From: Hyphomicrobiales bacterium
GTDB taxonomy: Bacteria; Pseudomonadota; Alphaproteobacteria; Rhizobiales; Rhizobiaceae
DNA length: 64,000 nucleotides
Assembly (NCBI GenBank): GCA_900467745.1
Contig: UBQW01000001.1
Coordinates: forward strand, 62,001-126,000
Reading direction: 5' to 3'
Part shown: one piece after another, positions 45,682 to 54,981 of the stretch
Layout of the letters: the number at the start of each line of letters is the position of its first letter
Numbering within the stretch: position 1 is the stretch's first letter
Position numbers and translations under genes: made by a program
The notes under the pieces: generated by a model
Databases searched by the model: none
What the model saw: only the letters and a program-made list of their open reading frames with translations
What the model was told of the DNA's origin: nothing

Positions 45682-46578
45682 TCAGGATTTTCCGCGTTCG
45701 CGGCCAGCCTTTCGCTCCAGCTGCAGCAGCAATCCGCTGTGATCTGTATCGCCATTGCCATCCTCGACGAACGCGGCAAACTCCGCGCGCACGGCCTCGG
45801 TCAGCGGCAAGGTCAGCGCCAGGCTTTTCGCCTCGGCGACAATGTTGTTGAGATCCTTTAGCTGCAGCTTGGATGGGCCTGCGCCTCCGAAATTGCGCTC
45901 CACCATACGTTGACCGTGGATCTCAAGAATTCGGCTCTCGGCAAAGCCGCCGCGGATCGCCCGGCGAAATGCCTCCGCCGACCCACCACCGGCCTCGACC
46001 AGCATCATCGCCTCGGCCACGGCGCCGATGGTAATCGCCACGATCTGCTGGTTGCCGAGCTTGGCGAGCTGGCCCGTGCCGCTTGGCCCCACATGCGTCA
46101 CCCGGCCGAGCGCGGAAAACACGTCGCTCAGCGCATCGACAACGTCGGCGCTGCCGCCCGCCATGATCGCCAGCGTACCGGCCGAAGCGCCGACGACGCC
46201 GCCGGAAACCGGCGCATCGAGATGGCGGATGCCGCGTTCACTGAGCCTCGCCGCATGATCGCGCGCCGCCTCCGGCGTGATCGAACTGCAATCGATGACG
46301 ACCGCACCGGGCGCTAGCGCCTGTGCCACACCTTGCGAGAACAAGACGTCACCAACAGCATTGCCATCGCTGAGCATGGTGAAGACAACGGATGCGCCCT
46401 GCACGGCCGCGACCGGCGTCGCGGCGACATCAGCACCATCGACCCTCAGCGCTTCGGCTTTGGTGATGTCGCGGTTCCAGGCGGTAACGGCAAATCCGGC
46501 ATCGAGCAGACGCCGCACCATCGGCGCGCCCATCAGCCCGGTGCCCAGAAACGCGATCGCCCGTTGTTGACTGCTCAT
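45682..46578 (-). CDS. NAD(P)-dependent beta-hydroxyacid dehydrogenase (L-threonate dehydrogenase-like)
   Basis: 298 residues, 6-phosphogluconate-dehydrogenase-like fold. Cofactor loop FLGTGLMGAPMVRRL, substrate motif APVSGGVVGASAGTLAIMAGG and catalytic Lys in GQLAKLGNQQ. With the upstream denD-like gene (ATGA overlap at 46578) it matches ltnD/denD clusters for C4 sugar-acid catabolism. A 3-hydroxyisobutyrate-dehydrogenase role remains possible. Other pathway genes (kinase, decarboxylase) are not in the window. Confidence 0.82.
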   Translation of the reverse strand: MSSQQRAIAFLGTGLMGAPMVRRLLDAGFAVTAWNRDITKAEALRVDGADVAATPVAAVQGASVVFTMLSDGNAVGDVLFSQGVAQALAPGAVVIDCSSITPEAARDHAARLSERGIRHLDAPVSGGVVGASAGTLAIMAGGSADVVDALSDVFSALGRVTHVGPSGTGQLAKLGNQQIVAITIGAVAEAMMLVEAGGGSAEAFRRAIRGGFAESRILEIHGQRMVERNFGGAGPSKLQLKDLNNIVAEAKSLALTLPLTEAVRAEFAAFVEDGNGDTDHSGLLLQLERKAGRERGKS

Positions 46579-47561
46579 CGGATACTGCCTTCCATTTCGT
46601 CTTCTATATGCACGCGAATGATCTCTTCGAAGCTCGTCTCCGCCACGAAGCCGAGGCGCGTTGCCCGCTCCGGCGCGAAGGCCCGCGCCCACCCGCCGAC
46701 GATCCTCATCACCAGCTCGTCCGGCTCCCGCCGGATCAGCGCCACGGCCTTGTCGCCCGCGATAGCGCGCAAGGCCTCGATCTGCTCGCCAACCGAGGCG
46801 CTGACGCCGGGCATGGTCAGGCTTCGCTGCGCGCCGAGCGGTTCGAGATCGATGCTGGCGGCATGAATGAGAAAGCCGACCGCCGAGCGCGGCGAGGCAT
46901 GCCAGTGGCGCACCGTATCCGGCACCGGAAGAATGGCCGGCTGGCCTGCCAAAGGCTCGCGGATGATACCGGAGAAGAAGCCGGAAGCGGCCTTGTTAGG
47001 CTTGCCCGGCCGGACACAGATCGTCGGCAACCGAATGCCGACACCATCGATGAAGCCGCGGCGCGTATAGTCGGCGAGCAGCAGTTCGCTCATGGCCTTC
47101 TGCGTGCCGTAGCTCGTCAGCGGCGTCAGGTTGAAGTCGTCTGGGATGACATCGGGCATCGGCGCGCCGAAGACGGCGATGGAGGAGGTGAAGACCACGC
47201 AGGGACGATAGCCATCCTGCAGATGCGCCAGGCGGATCGCCTCGAACAGCGCCCGCGTCCCCTCCAGATTGATGCCGTAGCCTTTCTCGAAATCGAGCTC
47301 GGCCTCCGCCGAAACGATGGCCGCGAGGTGGAAGATGATATCCGGCCGCGACCCGACGATCAGCGCCGCCTGCCCCGGCTGCGAGATATCGGCCGCACTC
47401 GCATCCACCCGCCCGGCAAAGCCGACAGGTGCTGCCGGCGCCACGACGTCGACCAGCGTCAGGCGACCGATCGCCTGCCCGGACAGTTGCCCGTCGGACA
47501 CCAGCCGTTCGGTGAGCTTGCGCCCGATCATGCCGGCAGCGCCGATGATAGCGATATGCAT
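46575..47561 (-). CDS. denD: D-erythronate dehydrogenase-like SDR
   Basis: 328-residue extended SDR. Cofactor loop GAAGMIGRKL, IIFHLAAIVSAEAELDFEKG, and catalytic Tyr/Lys in TSYGTQKAMSELLL; FTSSIAVFGAPMPD and RLPTICVRPGKPNKAAS fit DenD, which oxidises D-erythronate to 2-keto-D-erythronate. I start at ATG 47561 (MHIAIIGAAG). Overlaps the downstream dehydrogenase start by 4 nt, so the two are an operon. Confidence 0.85.
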   Translation of the reverse strand: MHIAIIGAAGMIGRKLTERLVSDGQLSGQAIGRLTLVDVVAPAAPVGFAGRVDASAADISQPGQAALIVGSRPDIIFHLAAIVSAEAELDFEKGYGINLEGTRALFEAIRLAHLQDGYRPCVVFTSSIAVFGAPMPDVIPDDFNLTPLTSYGTQKAMSELLLADYTRRGFIDGVGIRLPTICVRPGKPNKAASGFFSGIIREPLAGQPAILPVPDTVRHWHASPRSAVGFLIHAASIDLEPLGAQRSLTMPGVSASVGEQIEALRAIAGDKAVALIRREPDELVMRIVGGWARAFAPERATRLGFVAETSFEEIIRVHIEDEMEGSIR

Positions 47562-47737
47562 GGAACCTCCTCTCGTGACAGGCGGCGAAGCAGTAACCAC
47601 CCGTATCCCCTCACAATTGATAGGGCCGCCCGCGCCGATGCAAGCTCAAAAAGCCATGCTGCATTGCAAACAAAATGCTGGACATATCGCGCCGGATCCG
47701 TGAACCCGAGCCGACGAAACGCGTAAGGATCCTGACG

Positions 47738-48070
47738 ATGAAACTTCCCCCGCTCCCCTACACCTCGCTCGACTGGCATGCGCTGCCGGCTACCGAACAC
47801 AAGGGCGAAACCGGAACGGCGACATGGAGAACGCTGAACAATGGCAATGTCCGCATGCGGATCGTCGAGCTCTCTCCGGGCTATCTGGCGGACCACTGGT
47901 GCGATCGCGGCCACATCGTCTATGTGCTCGAGGGAGAGGTGACGAGCGAGCTGAAGGACAGCCGCAGCTTCGTGATGAAGCCGGGCATGGGATACACGGT
48001 CTCCGACCACGGCGACGACGCCCACCGCTCCAGAACGACATCAGGCGCCAAGATGTTCATCATCGACTGA
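47738..48070 (+). CDS. DHCW-motif cupin fold protein
   Basis: 110-residue single-domain cupin with the signature YLADHWCDRGHIVYVLEGE and a late KPGMGYTVSDHGDDAH containing possible metal-binding His residues. The AAGGA ribosome site precedes ATG 47738. Function unknown; it is divergent from the dehydrogenase pair and followed by a terminator. Confidence 0.85.
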   Translation: MKLPPLPYTSLDWHALPATEHKGETGTATWRTLNNGNVRMRIVELSPGYLADHWCDRGHIVYVLEGEVTSELKDSRSFVMKPGMGYTVSDHGDDAHRSRTTSGAKMFIID

Positions 48071-48088
48071 CCGCTCTTCCAAAACTAG

Positions 48089-48116
48089 AAAGGGCGGAAC
48101 TCGCGTCCCGCCCTTT
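48089..48116. terminator. Terminator between cupin gene and RND permease
   Basis: AAAGGGCGG (48089-48097) and CCGCCCTTT (48108-48116), inner AC/GT pairs around TCGC. Serves convergent genes from both sides. Very similar to the terminator after rpoH. Confidence 0.85.
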
Positions 48117-48140
48117 GCTCTATTTACCTGTATCGGAAGC

Positions 48141-51100
48141 CTATTCGGCCGCCATCCGGATCACCTCGGCCCCACCGTGGCCGTTGTGGTCGTCGTCCTT
48201 GTGCTGCACCAGCGGACGGTTGCCCGCCAGCTTGCGGATCAGCACGTAGAACACCGGCGTCATGAAGATGCCGAAGAAGGTGACGCCGATCATGCCGGAG
48301 AACACCGCCACACCCATGGCGGCACGCATCTCCGCACCCGCGCCGGTCGATACGACAAGCGGCACGACACCCATGATGAACGCCATCGACGTCATCAGGA
48401 TCGGGCGCAGGCGCAAGCGGCTGGCCTCGACCGCCGCCTGAACAGGCGTCCGACCTTCGAATTCCAGCTCGCGGGCGAATTCCACGATCAGGATCGCGTT
48501 CTTCGCCGACAGGCCGACAAGGACGATAAGGCCGATCTGGGTGAAGATGTTGTTGTCTCCACCTGTGAGCCAGACACCCGTCAAGGCGGCCAGCACGCCC
48601 ATCGGCACGATCATGATGATCGCGAGCGGCAGCGTCAGGCTTTCATACTGGGCAGCCAGCACGAGATAGACGAGCAGCAGCGCCAACGGGAAGACGAGCA
48701 CGCCCGAGCTGCCGGCAAGGATCTGCTGGTAAGTCAGATCCGTCCACTCGAAGCCGATGCCCTTCGGCAGCGTTTCGTCGGCGATCCGCTCGATGGCTGC
48801 CTGTGCCTGGCCGGACGAGAAGCCCGGTGCCGGACCGCCATTGATATCGGCGGCAAGGAAGCCGTTGTAGCGGGTCGTGCGTTCCGGTCCCGTCGTGGCA
48901 TCGACCTTGAGCAGTGCCGACAGCGGGATCATCTGCCCCGAAGCCGAACGCACCTTCAACTGGCCGATATCATCGGCATGGGCGCGGAACTGCGCATCTG
49001 CCTGCACGCGGACGCTATAGGTACGGCCGAATGCATTGAAGTCGTTGACGTAGAGCGAGCCGAGATAGATCTGCAGCGTTTCGAAGACATCGGTCACCGA
49101 CACGCCGAGCTGTTCGGCCTTGGCGCGATCGAGGTCAGCGTAGAGCTGCGGCACGTTGATCTGGTAGCTCGAGAACAGGCCGGCCAGCTCAGGCGTCTGG
49201 TAGGCCTTGGCGAGGAAGGCCTTGGTCGCTTCATCCAGCGCGTTGTAGCCCAGGCCCGCCCGGTCTTCGAGCTGCAGCTTGAAACCACCCGTCGTGCCCA
49301 GACCCTGGACCGGCGGCGGCGGGAACATGGCGATGAACGCATCCTGGATCGCGCCGAATTTCTGGTTGAGCGTCATGGCGATCGCTCCGCCTGAGAGATC
49401 GGGCGTCTTGCGCTCTTCGAAAGACTTCAGTTTGACGAAGACGACACCGGCATTCGAGCCGTTGGTGAAGCCGTTGATCGACAGGCCGGGGAACGCGATG
49501 GCGTGTTCAACGCCGGGCGTTGCAAGGGCGATGTCGCTCATCCGCTTGATCACGTCTTCGGTGCGGTCGAGGCTGGCGGCGTCGGGCAGCTGCGCGAAGC
49601 CGATCAGGTACTGTTTGTCCTGCGCCGGCACGAAGCCGCCGGGAACGGCGTTGAACAGGCCATAGGTCGCACCGGCAAGCGCCAGATAGATCACCATGAC
49701 GATGCTCTTGCGCGACACCAGACCGCCGACACCCTTACCATAGGCATTGGAGCTGGCGCTGAAGGCGCGGTTGAAGCCACGGAAGAACCAGCCGAACACG
49801 AAGTCCATGCCGCGCGTCAGCCAATCCTTCGGCGCATGGTGCCCCTTCAGGAGCAGGGCAGCCAGAGCCGGGGAGAGCGTCAGCGAGTTGATCGCCGAAA
49901 TCACGGTCGAGATGGCGATCGTCAGCGCGAACTGGCGATAGAACTGGCCCGACAGGCCGGTGATGAAGGCCAGCGGCACGAACACCGCCACCAGCACCAG
50001 CGCGATCGCGATGATCGGACCGGACACTTCCTTCATGGCCTTGTAGGTCGCGTCACGCGGCGACAGGCCGTTTTCGATGTTGCGCTCGACGTTTTCGACC
50101 ACGACGATCGCGTCGTCCACGACGATACCGATCGCAAGCACGAGACCGAACAGGCTGAGCGCGTTGATCGAGAAGCCGAAGACATACATGACCGCGAAGG
50201 TGCCGATGATCGAGACCGGAACCGCGATCAGCGGAATGATCGAGGCGCGCCATGTCTGCAGGAACAGGATGACGACGATGACGACCAGCGCGATGGCTTC
50301 GAGCAGCGTGTCGACGACCTTCTCGATCGAAGCACGGACGAACTGCGTGGTGTCGTAGACGATCTCGTATTTCACGCCTTCAGGCATCGCCAGCTGCAGC
50401 TCGTCCATGGTCTTGATGACCTGGTCCGAGATGGTGATGGCGTTGGAGCCGGGTGCCTGGAACACGGGGATAGCGACCGCCGACTTGCTGTCCAGCAGCG
50501 AGCGCAGCGAGTAATCCGAAGCGCCGAGTTCGACGCGCGCGACATCGCGCAGACGCGTGATCTCGCCATTGGCGCCGCTCTTGACGATGATGTTGCCGAA
50601 CTCCTCGGGCGTCTGCAGACGACCCTGGGCGTTGACGTTCAGCTGGATATCGACACCGGTGAGGCTCGGCGACGCACCGATCGTGCCGGCAGCGGCCTGC
50701 ACGTTCTGGGCGCGGATGGCATTGGTGATGTCGCTCGCCGCCAGATTATGCTCGGCCGCCTTCTGCGGATCGATCCAGATGCGCATCGAATAGTCGCCCG
50801 ACCCAAAGATCTGCACCTGGCCGACGCCCTCGATGCGGGCAAGCCGGTCCTTGACGTTCAGGACGCCATAGTTGCGCAGATAGGTGATGTCGTAGCGATT
50901 ATCCGGCGATGTCAGGTTCACCACCATCATCAGGTCGGGCGAACTCTTGACCGTGGTGATGCCGAGCGCGCGCACTTCCGTCGGCAGACGGGGCTCTGCC
51001 TGTGAGACGCGGTTCTGCACCAGCTGCTGCGCCTGGTCGGGATTGGTGCCGAGCTTGAAGGTGACCGTCAGCGTCATCACGCCGTCGGATGTCGCCTGGC

Positions 51101-51344
51101 TGGACATGTAGAGCATGCCCTCGACGCCGTTGATCTGCTCTTCGAGCGGCGTGGCGACGGTTTCGGCGATGACCTTCGGGTTGGCGCCGGGATAGGTGGC
51201 GCGCACGACGATCGATGGCGGAACGACCTCAGGATATTCGGAAATCGGCAGCGATCGCATGCCGATCAGGCCGGCGACCACGATGAGGACCGATAGCACC
51301 CCGGCAAACACCGGGCGGTCAACAAAGAATCTGGAGATATTCAT
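48141..51344 (-). CDS. RND multidrug efflux permease (MexF/OqxB type)
   Basis: 1067-residue inner-membrane pump of the HAE1 RND family; exports drugs by proton antiport. TM1 start NISRFFVDRPVFAGVLSV, TM4 with the proton-relay Asp pair in GIVVDDAIVVVENVER, and TM10 Lys in GLSAKNAILIVEFA are present. It is the third gene of a minus-strand operon after the hydrolase-like gene and the adaptor. No outer-membrane channel gene is visible, so it probably uses a TolC-like protein encoded elsewhere. I start at ATG 51344; the upstream extension is unsupported. Confidence 0.96.
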   Translation of the reverse strand: MNISRFFVDRPVFAGVLSVLIVVAGLIGMRSLPISEYPEVVPPSIVVRATYPGANPKVIAETVATPLEEQINGVEGMLYMSSQATSDGVMTLTVTFKLGTNPDQAQQLVQNRVSQAEPRLPTEVRALGITTVKSSPDLMMVVNLTSPDNRYDITYLRNYGVLNVKDRLARIEGVGQVQIFGSGDYSMRIWIDPQKAAEHNLAASDITNAIRAQNVQAAAGTIGASPSLTGVDIQLNVNAQGRLQTPEEFGNIIVKSGANGEITRLRDVARVELGASDYSLRSLLDSKSAVAIPVFQAPGSNAITISDQVIKTMDELQLAMPEGVKYEIVYDTTQFVRASIEKVVDTLLEAIALVVIVVILFLQTWRASIIPLIAVPVSIIGTFAVMYVFGFSINALSLFGLVLAIGIVVDDAIVVVENVERNIENGLSPRDATYKAMKEVSGPIIAIALVLVAVFVPLAFITGLSGQFYRQFALTIAISTVISAINSLTLSPALAALLLKGHHAPKDWLTRGMDFVFGWFFRGFNRAFSASSNAYGKGVGGLVSRKSIVMVIYLALAGATYGLFNAVPGGFVPAQDKQYLIGFAQLPDAASLDRTEDVIKRMSDIALATPGVEHAIAFPGLSINGFTNGSNAGVVFVKLKSFEERKTPDLSGGAIAMTLNQKFGAIQDAFIAMFPPPPVQGLGTTGGFKLQLEDRAGLGYNALDEATKAFLAKAYQTPELAGLFSSYQINVPQLYADLDRAKAEQLGVSVTDVFETLQIYLGSLYVNDFNAFGRTYSVRVQADAQFRAHADDIGQLKVRSASGQMIPLSALLKVDATTGPERTTRYNGFLAADINGGPAPGFSSGQAQAAIERIADETLPKGIGFEWTDLTYQQILAGSSGVLVFPLALLLVYLVLAAQYESLTLPLAIIMIVPMGVLAALTGVWLTGGDNNIFTQIGLIVLVGLSAKNAILIVEFARELEFEGRTPVQAAVEASRLRLRPILMTSMAFIMGVVPLVVSTGAGAEMRAAMGVAVFSGMIGVTFFGIFMTPVFYVLIRKLAGNRPLVQHKDDDHNGHGGAEVIRMAAE

Positions 51345-51465
51345 TTCAAAGCCCTCTCCGGGATGAAATTTGGGATGCAACGACACTCTCCGGCGGTTGG
51401 GATACCGCCGGTAGGGGTAGAACTGAATGCTGTAAAAGCCCTCTGTGGCCTGAGCGGCCACCTAG

Positions 51466-51488
51466 CCCCTCCCCCTTGTGGGGAGGGG
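51466..51488. repeat. GC-rich palindromic repeat between adaptor and RND genes
   Basis: CCCCTCCCC (51466-51474) and GGGGAGGGG (51480-51488) with loop CTTGT, followed by a second GGGGAGGGG (51491-51499). The motif resembles a dispersed palindromic element I recall as common in rhizobial genomes. It sits 20 nt past the adaptor stop and could act as a stabiliser or attenuator for the downstream RND mRNA. Confidence 0.6.
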
Positions 51489-51507
51489 TTGGGGAGGGGT
51501 CTGCGTC

Positions 51508-52701
51508 TTACTTGGCCGCGACCTTTTCTTCCATCTGCGGTGCGACCACCGCGCCCGGACGAATGCGCTGCAGGCCGTTGACGACGATCTTGTCGCCGAC
51601 GGCAAGGCCGTTTTCGATCACGCGGTCGCCACCCTCGGCGATGCCGAGCTGGACCGGCCGGTAGCTGACCTTGTTCTCGCCATCGACCACGAAGACGAAC
51701 TTCTTGTCCTGGTCGGTGCCGATCGCCCGTTCGCTGACAAGGATCTTGTTCTCTGCCTTCGGCTGGCCCATGCGAACCCGCACGAACTGGCCCGGGATCA
51801 GCTTGCCACCCGGATTGTCGAACACGGCGCGAACGCCGATCGTGCCGCTGGAGGCATCCACCTGGTTGTCGATCAGCTGCAGCTTGCCCTTGATCGGCGT
51901 GCCCTCATCGGCAAGCGTGCCGACTTCGACGGGGATCTGCTCAAGTGCCGGAACCGCGCCATCGGCGGCGGGAAGCTGGGCAAGCGCCTTGGCGACCATG
52001 CCTTCGCTGGCGCTGAAGCTGGCGTAGATCGGATCGACGGAGACGAGCGAGGCCAACTCCGACGAGGTTGATCCGGCCGCAACCAGATTGCCGACGGTCA
52101 CTTCGAGCTTGCCGACGCGGCCGGCGACGGGTGCCTTCACCTCGGTGTAGCCGAGCTCGAGCTGTGCCGAGCGAAGGGCGGCCTGCGCGGTGCGAAGACC
52201 GGCCTGCGCTTCGGTGAATGCGTTCTGACGCTGGTCGAGATCGCTCTGCGAAATCGTCCGGTTGTCGGAAAGCCTGCGGCCGCGATCAAGCTCGATCTGC
52301 GCGAGATTGACCTTGGCTTCAGCCGAAGCCACCTGGCCCTCGGCCTGCGATACGGCTGCCTCATAGGGTGCCGGATCGATGGTGAAGAGCAGATCGCCGG
52401 CCTTCACCAGCGCGCCTTCGCGGAAATGAACCGACTGCACGGCGCCGGCGACACGCGAGCGGATCTGGACGCGATCGACGGCTTCCAGCCGGCCCGAGAA
52501 CTGTTCCCACGCGGTCACGTCGCGGCTGCCGACGACGGCAACGGTGACAGGCACCGCGGGAGGAGCGGCCTGTGCTTCTGCGGTCGCCGCCGTGGCGGTG
52601 CCGCTCATCGGCAGTTCGAAAAAGATTGCTGCGGCTGAAACGGACGCAACAAGGCTCAGACCGGCGCCCACAAGGGCCCAGCGCTTCTTACTGGACGTCA
52701 T
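51508..52701 (-). CDS. RND periplasmic adaptor (membrane fusion protein)
   Basis: 397 residues. Signal anchor (ALVGAGLSLVASVSAAAIFF, ~9-28), then lipoyl/barrel-sandwich halves (FSGRLEAVDRVQIRSRVAG and LGYTEVKAPVAGRVGKLEV) with a coiled-coil hairpin between. It links the RND pump to the outer membrane. Start ATG 52701 chosen; eight further upstream codons are open. It lies 37 nt after the hydrolase-like gene and 163 nt before the permease. Confidence 0.93.
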   Translation of the reverse strand: MTSSKKRWALVGAGLSLVASVSAAAIFFELPMSGTATAATAEAQAAPPAVPVTVAVVGSRDVTAWEQFSGRLEAVDRVQIRSRVAGAVQSVHFREGALVKAGDLLFTIDPAPYEAAVSQAEGQVASAEAKVNLAQIELDRGRRLSDNRTISQSDLDQRQNAFTEAQAGLRTAQAALRSAQLELGYTEVKAPVAGRVGKLEVTVGNLVAAGSTSSELASLVSVDPIYASFSASEGMVAKALAQLPAADGAVPALEQIPVEVGTLADEGTPIKGKLQLIDNQVDASSGTIGVRAVFDNPGGKLIPGQFVRVRMGQPKAENKILVSERAIGTDQDKKFVFVVDGENKVSYRPVQLGIAEGGDRVIENGLAVGDKIVVNGLQRIRPGAVVAPQMEEKVAAK

Positions 52702-52738
52702 TGGTATTCTCCTTACGGCCCCCACGGCCGTGTATTGA

Positions 52739-53557
52739 TCAGGTCTTCAAAGGTACGGGTTGCCTGCGCATGTCGCGAACGAAGCTTCCGAATTCTTGGG
52801 TGATGCTTTCGCGCCAACCCGGAGGCTTGTCGGACGTCCCGCCGTAAATCGAAGGCCAGCCTGCCCCGGCGGGAGAGACATGCTGACGAACTGATACGCC
52901 GGCCTGTTTCAGGCGATCGGCGAACCCAAGCGTCTCATCACGAAGGGGATCGTCCTTCGCGGTGAAGATCAGTGCGGGCGCAACGCCCGAGATGCGTGAA
53001 CACAGGCACGGCGCCGCATAGGGATGGCACCCGCCGCCGCTGAGATAATGGCTCCACCCCGCGGCCCAACGCTCGCGCATGCCGATGCTGTCGGCTTCGC
53101 GCATCGAGGACGATCCCATGAACGGATCGACCAGCGGCGAGATCAGTACCTGACCATCGAGGGCATCGGCATAGTGATCGCGAGCCTTGAAGGCCACGCT
53201 GGCGGCGATGTTGCCACCCGCTTCCTCGCCGGCAACCAGCAGCGCGGAGTTGCGGTCACCGAGACCCGAGGCGCGCTTGTTGGCCATGTAGGAAAACAGC
53301 GAGTAGCCGACTTCGAGAGGCTTCGGAAAGACCCCGCCCATGGGAGCGTTGTAATCCGCCACGACCACGATGGCGCCGGCACTCGCGATTGCTTCCGCAA
53401 CGGCATTGTCCTGCAGTCCCGAGGACTGGAAAGCACCGCCGTGGAAGTACAACACGATCGGCGAACCCTTACCGTATTCGGCGCCCTGATAGATACGCGT
53501 CGACACGGGGCCAATGGCCACCTTGTCAAACACCATGTCTTTCACTTGCACCGTCAT
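52739..53557 (-). CDS. Alpha/beta-hydrolase homologue lacking catalytic Ser and His (probable pseudoenzyme), first gene of RND operon
   Basis: 272 residues, HSL-type alpha/beta hydrolase fold. The oxyanion segment YFHGGAFQSSG is normal, but the nucleophile elbow normally reading GDSAGG is GEEAGG (Ser replaced by Glu), and the usual GMxHGF His segment reads PAGAGWPSIYG. The acid DDPLRDE remains. It should not hydrolyse esters by the standard mechanism. It is the first gene of the operon with adaptor and pump, 37 nt before the adaptor, and divergent from a LysR gene. It may bind pump substrates or ligands, or have another role; unknown. I start at ATG 53557. Confidence 0.8.
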   Translation of the reverse strand: MTVQVKDMVFDKVAIGPVSTRIYQGAEYGKGSPIVLYFHGGAFQSSGLQDNAVAEAIASAGAIVVVADYNAPMGGVFPKPLEVGYSLFSYMANKRASGLGDRNSALLVAGEEAGGNIAASVAFKARDHYADALDGQVLISPLVDPFMGSSSMREADSIGMRERWAAGWSHYLSGGGCHPYAAPCLCSRISGVAPALIFTAKDDPLRDETLGFADRLKQAGVSVRQHVSPAGAGWPSIYGGTSDKPPGWRESITQEFGSFVRDMRRQPVPLKT

Positions 53558-53584
53558 CGTATCGATCCTTGCGTCGCGGGTGTA

Positions 53585-53602
53585 ATGTTGCCGTTGCAAC
53601 AT
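53585..53602. promoter_or_regulatory. Inverted repeat, candidate LysR operator (a)
   Basis: ATGTTGC-CGTT-GCAACAT, perfect 7-bp arms, 28 nt upstream of the hydrolase-like ATG. It contains a T-N11-A pattern as expected for LysR-type regulators. Confidence 0.5.
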
Positions 53603-53646
53603 ATTGCCCAAGGCGACGGCTTGCAATTTCTGAAAAAAAGATATTG

Positions 53647-53666
53647 TTATTCCACTCACGGAATAA
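53647..53666. promoter_or_regulatory. Inverted repeat, candidate LysR operator (b)
   Basis: TTATTCC-N6-GGAATAA, perfect 7-bp arms, in the middle of the divergent region, about 73 nt upstream of the LysR ATG. Fits a T-N11-A LysR box. Two such repeats suggest activation and autorepression sites. Confidence 0.5.
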
Positions 53667-53738
53667 GAAGCCTCAATACGATTACACTGTTCCGGATTTC
53701 GAACAATACCGCACTGCAACCTACTCAGGTGAATTCCG

Positions 53739-54650
53739 ATGGACCAGCTCTCGGCAATGCGCGCTTTCATTCGCGTCGTGGAGACAGGCAATTTCACACG
53801 GGCCGCCGACACGCTCTCGATGCCCAAGGCGACGGTGACCAACCTCATTCAAGGGCTTGAAGCGCATCTGCACACCAAGCTCCTCAACCGCACCACCCGC
53901 CGCGTGATGGTGACGACCGACGGCGCGCTCTATTACGAACGCGCCGCCCAGATCGTTTCAGAGATCGCCGAGCTCGATGGCAGCCTCACCAACTCGCAAG
54001 GGCTTCCGAACGGACGCCTGCGCGTCGAGATGGCCGGCGCCTTCGCCGACTGGATCGTCGTGCCGGCGCTTTGCGATTTCTATCAGAAATACCCCGATAT
54101 CCGCATCGACCTCGGGGTCGGCGACCGCACCGTGGATTACCTCGCCGAGAACGTCGACTGCGCGCTGCGCGCCGGCACTCCGGCCGACCAATCCTTGATT
54201 GCACGCCGCGTATCCGAGGTGGAACTCATCACCTGCGCCTCGCCGCTCTACCTCGAGAAGTACGGAGCACCGGCGAGACCGGAAGAGCTTGAAAACGATC
54301 ACTATTCAGTCAACTATTTCCGCGCGCAGACCAACCGGACGCTTCCGTTCGAATTCCGCAAGGACAACGAAGAGTTGGAGATCAATCCGCGCTATCTCGT
54401 CTCGGTGAACGACAGCAGAACCTTCGTGACGGCAGCCACCTCGGGGCTCGGCATCGCGCAGTTACCGCACTTCATGATCCGCAATGAGTTGGAAAGTGGT
54501 GCGCTTGTTCAGGTGCTGCCGGAGTGGAACCGTGAGCCGCTCGGGCTCTACATCGTCTATCCCCCGAACCGCCACCTCAGCAACAAGGTCCGCGTCTTCG
54601 TCGACTGGATGGTCAAGCTTCTGACCGACGCCAAACTGGATGCCCGCTGA
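53739..54650 (+). CDS. LysR-family regulator of the RND operon
   Basis: 303-residue LysR-type regulator. The HTH is AFIRVVETGNFTRAADTLSM, and the substrate-binding domain starts near residue 90 (GRLRVEMAGAFADW). It is divergent from the hydrolase-adaptor-pump operon across a 181-nt region with two inverted repeats. By analogy with MexT it probably activates the pump in response to an unknown ligand. Confidence 0.9.
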   Translation: MDQLSAMRAFIRVVETGNFTRAADTLSMPKATVTNLIQGLEAHLHTKLLNRTTRRVMVTTDGALYYERAAQIVSEIAELDGSLTNSQGLPNGRLRVEMAGAFADWIVVPALCDFYQKYPDIRIDLGVGDRTVDYLAENVDCALRAGTPADQSLIARRVSEVELITCASPLYLEKYGAPARPEELENDHYSVNYFRAQTNRTLPFEFRKDNEELEINPRYLVSVNDSRTFVTAATSGLGIAQLPHFMIRNELESGALVQVLPEWNREPLGLYIVYPPNRHLSNKVRVFVDWMVKLLTDAKLDAR

Positions 54651-54656
54651 CAGAAC

Positions 54657-54692
54657 TGCGGCCCGCGAGGCGTTTACCTTCAACGGGCCGCA
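54657..54692 (+). terminator. Terminator-like hairpin after lysR
   Basis: TGCGGCCCG and CGGGCCGCA arms with an 18-nt loop, starting 7 nt after the stop. A short T tract lies slightly beyond it. Confidence 0.6.
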
Positions 54693-54948
54693 ACCATATG
54701 TTTTGCCATTTCTTCTTTCACTCTCTGCCGGGTCACCAGGGAACAATGGCTCGGCAGTTATTGAGGTCTGATGCGTAGGATTGGAGGAGTCCCGCGCATC
54801 CCTACATTGCTAATATAGACAATCGTGATGCAAATGTAAGAGGATATTGCAGGCTCGCCGTTCCAAGGCGGAGCACAACCCTATCCCCTTAAAGACATTG
54901 GCATTTTTCAACGCCTGATATCCACAACAGGGCACTACCGGAAGGCGA

Positions 54949-54964
54949 GCGGCGCGAAAGCCGC
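54949..54964 (-). terminator. Small hairpin after SDR gene
   Basis: GCGGC and GCCGC arms with a 6-nt loop, extended by partial pairing. No clear T run, so weak. Confidence 0.4.
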
Positions 54965-54981
54965 CCTCCCCAAGACACAAA

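Larger units (their letters stand above)
54651..54981. other. Intergenic region between convergent lysR and SDR genes
   Basis: About 330 nt with no gene. It contains a terminator-like hairpin after the LysR gene (54657-54692) and a smaller hairpin before the SDR stop (54949-54964). The middle (54780-54910) is A+T-rich with nothing I can name. Confidence 0.5.
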
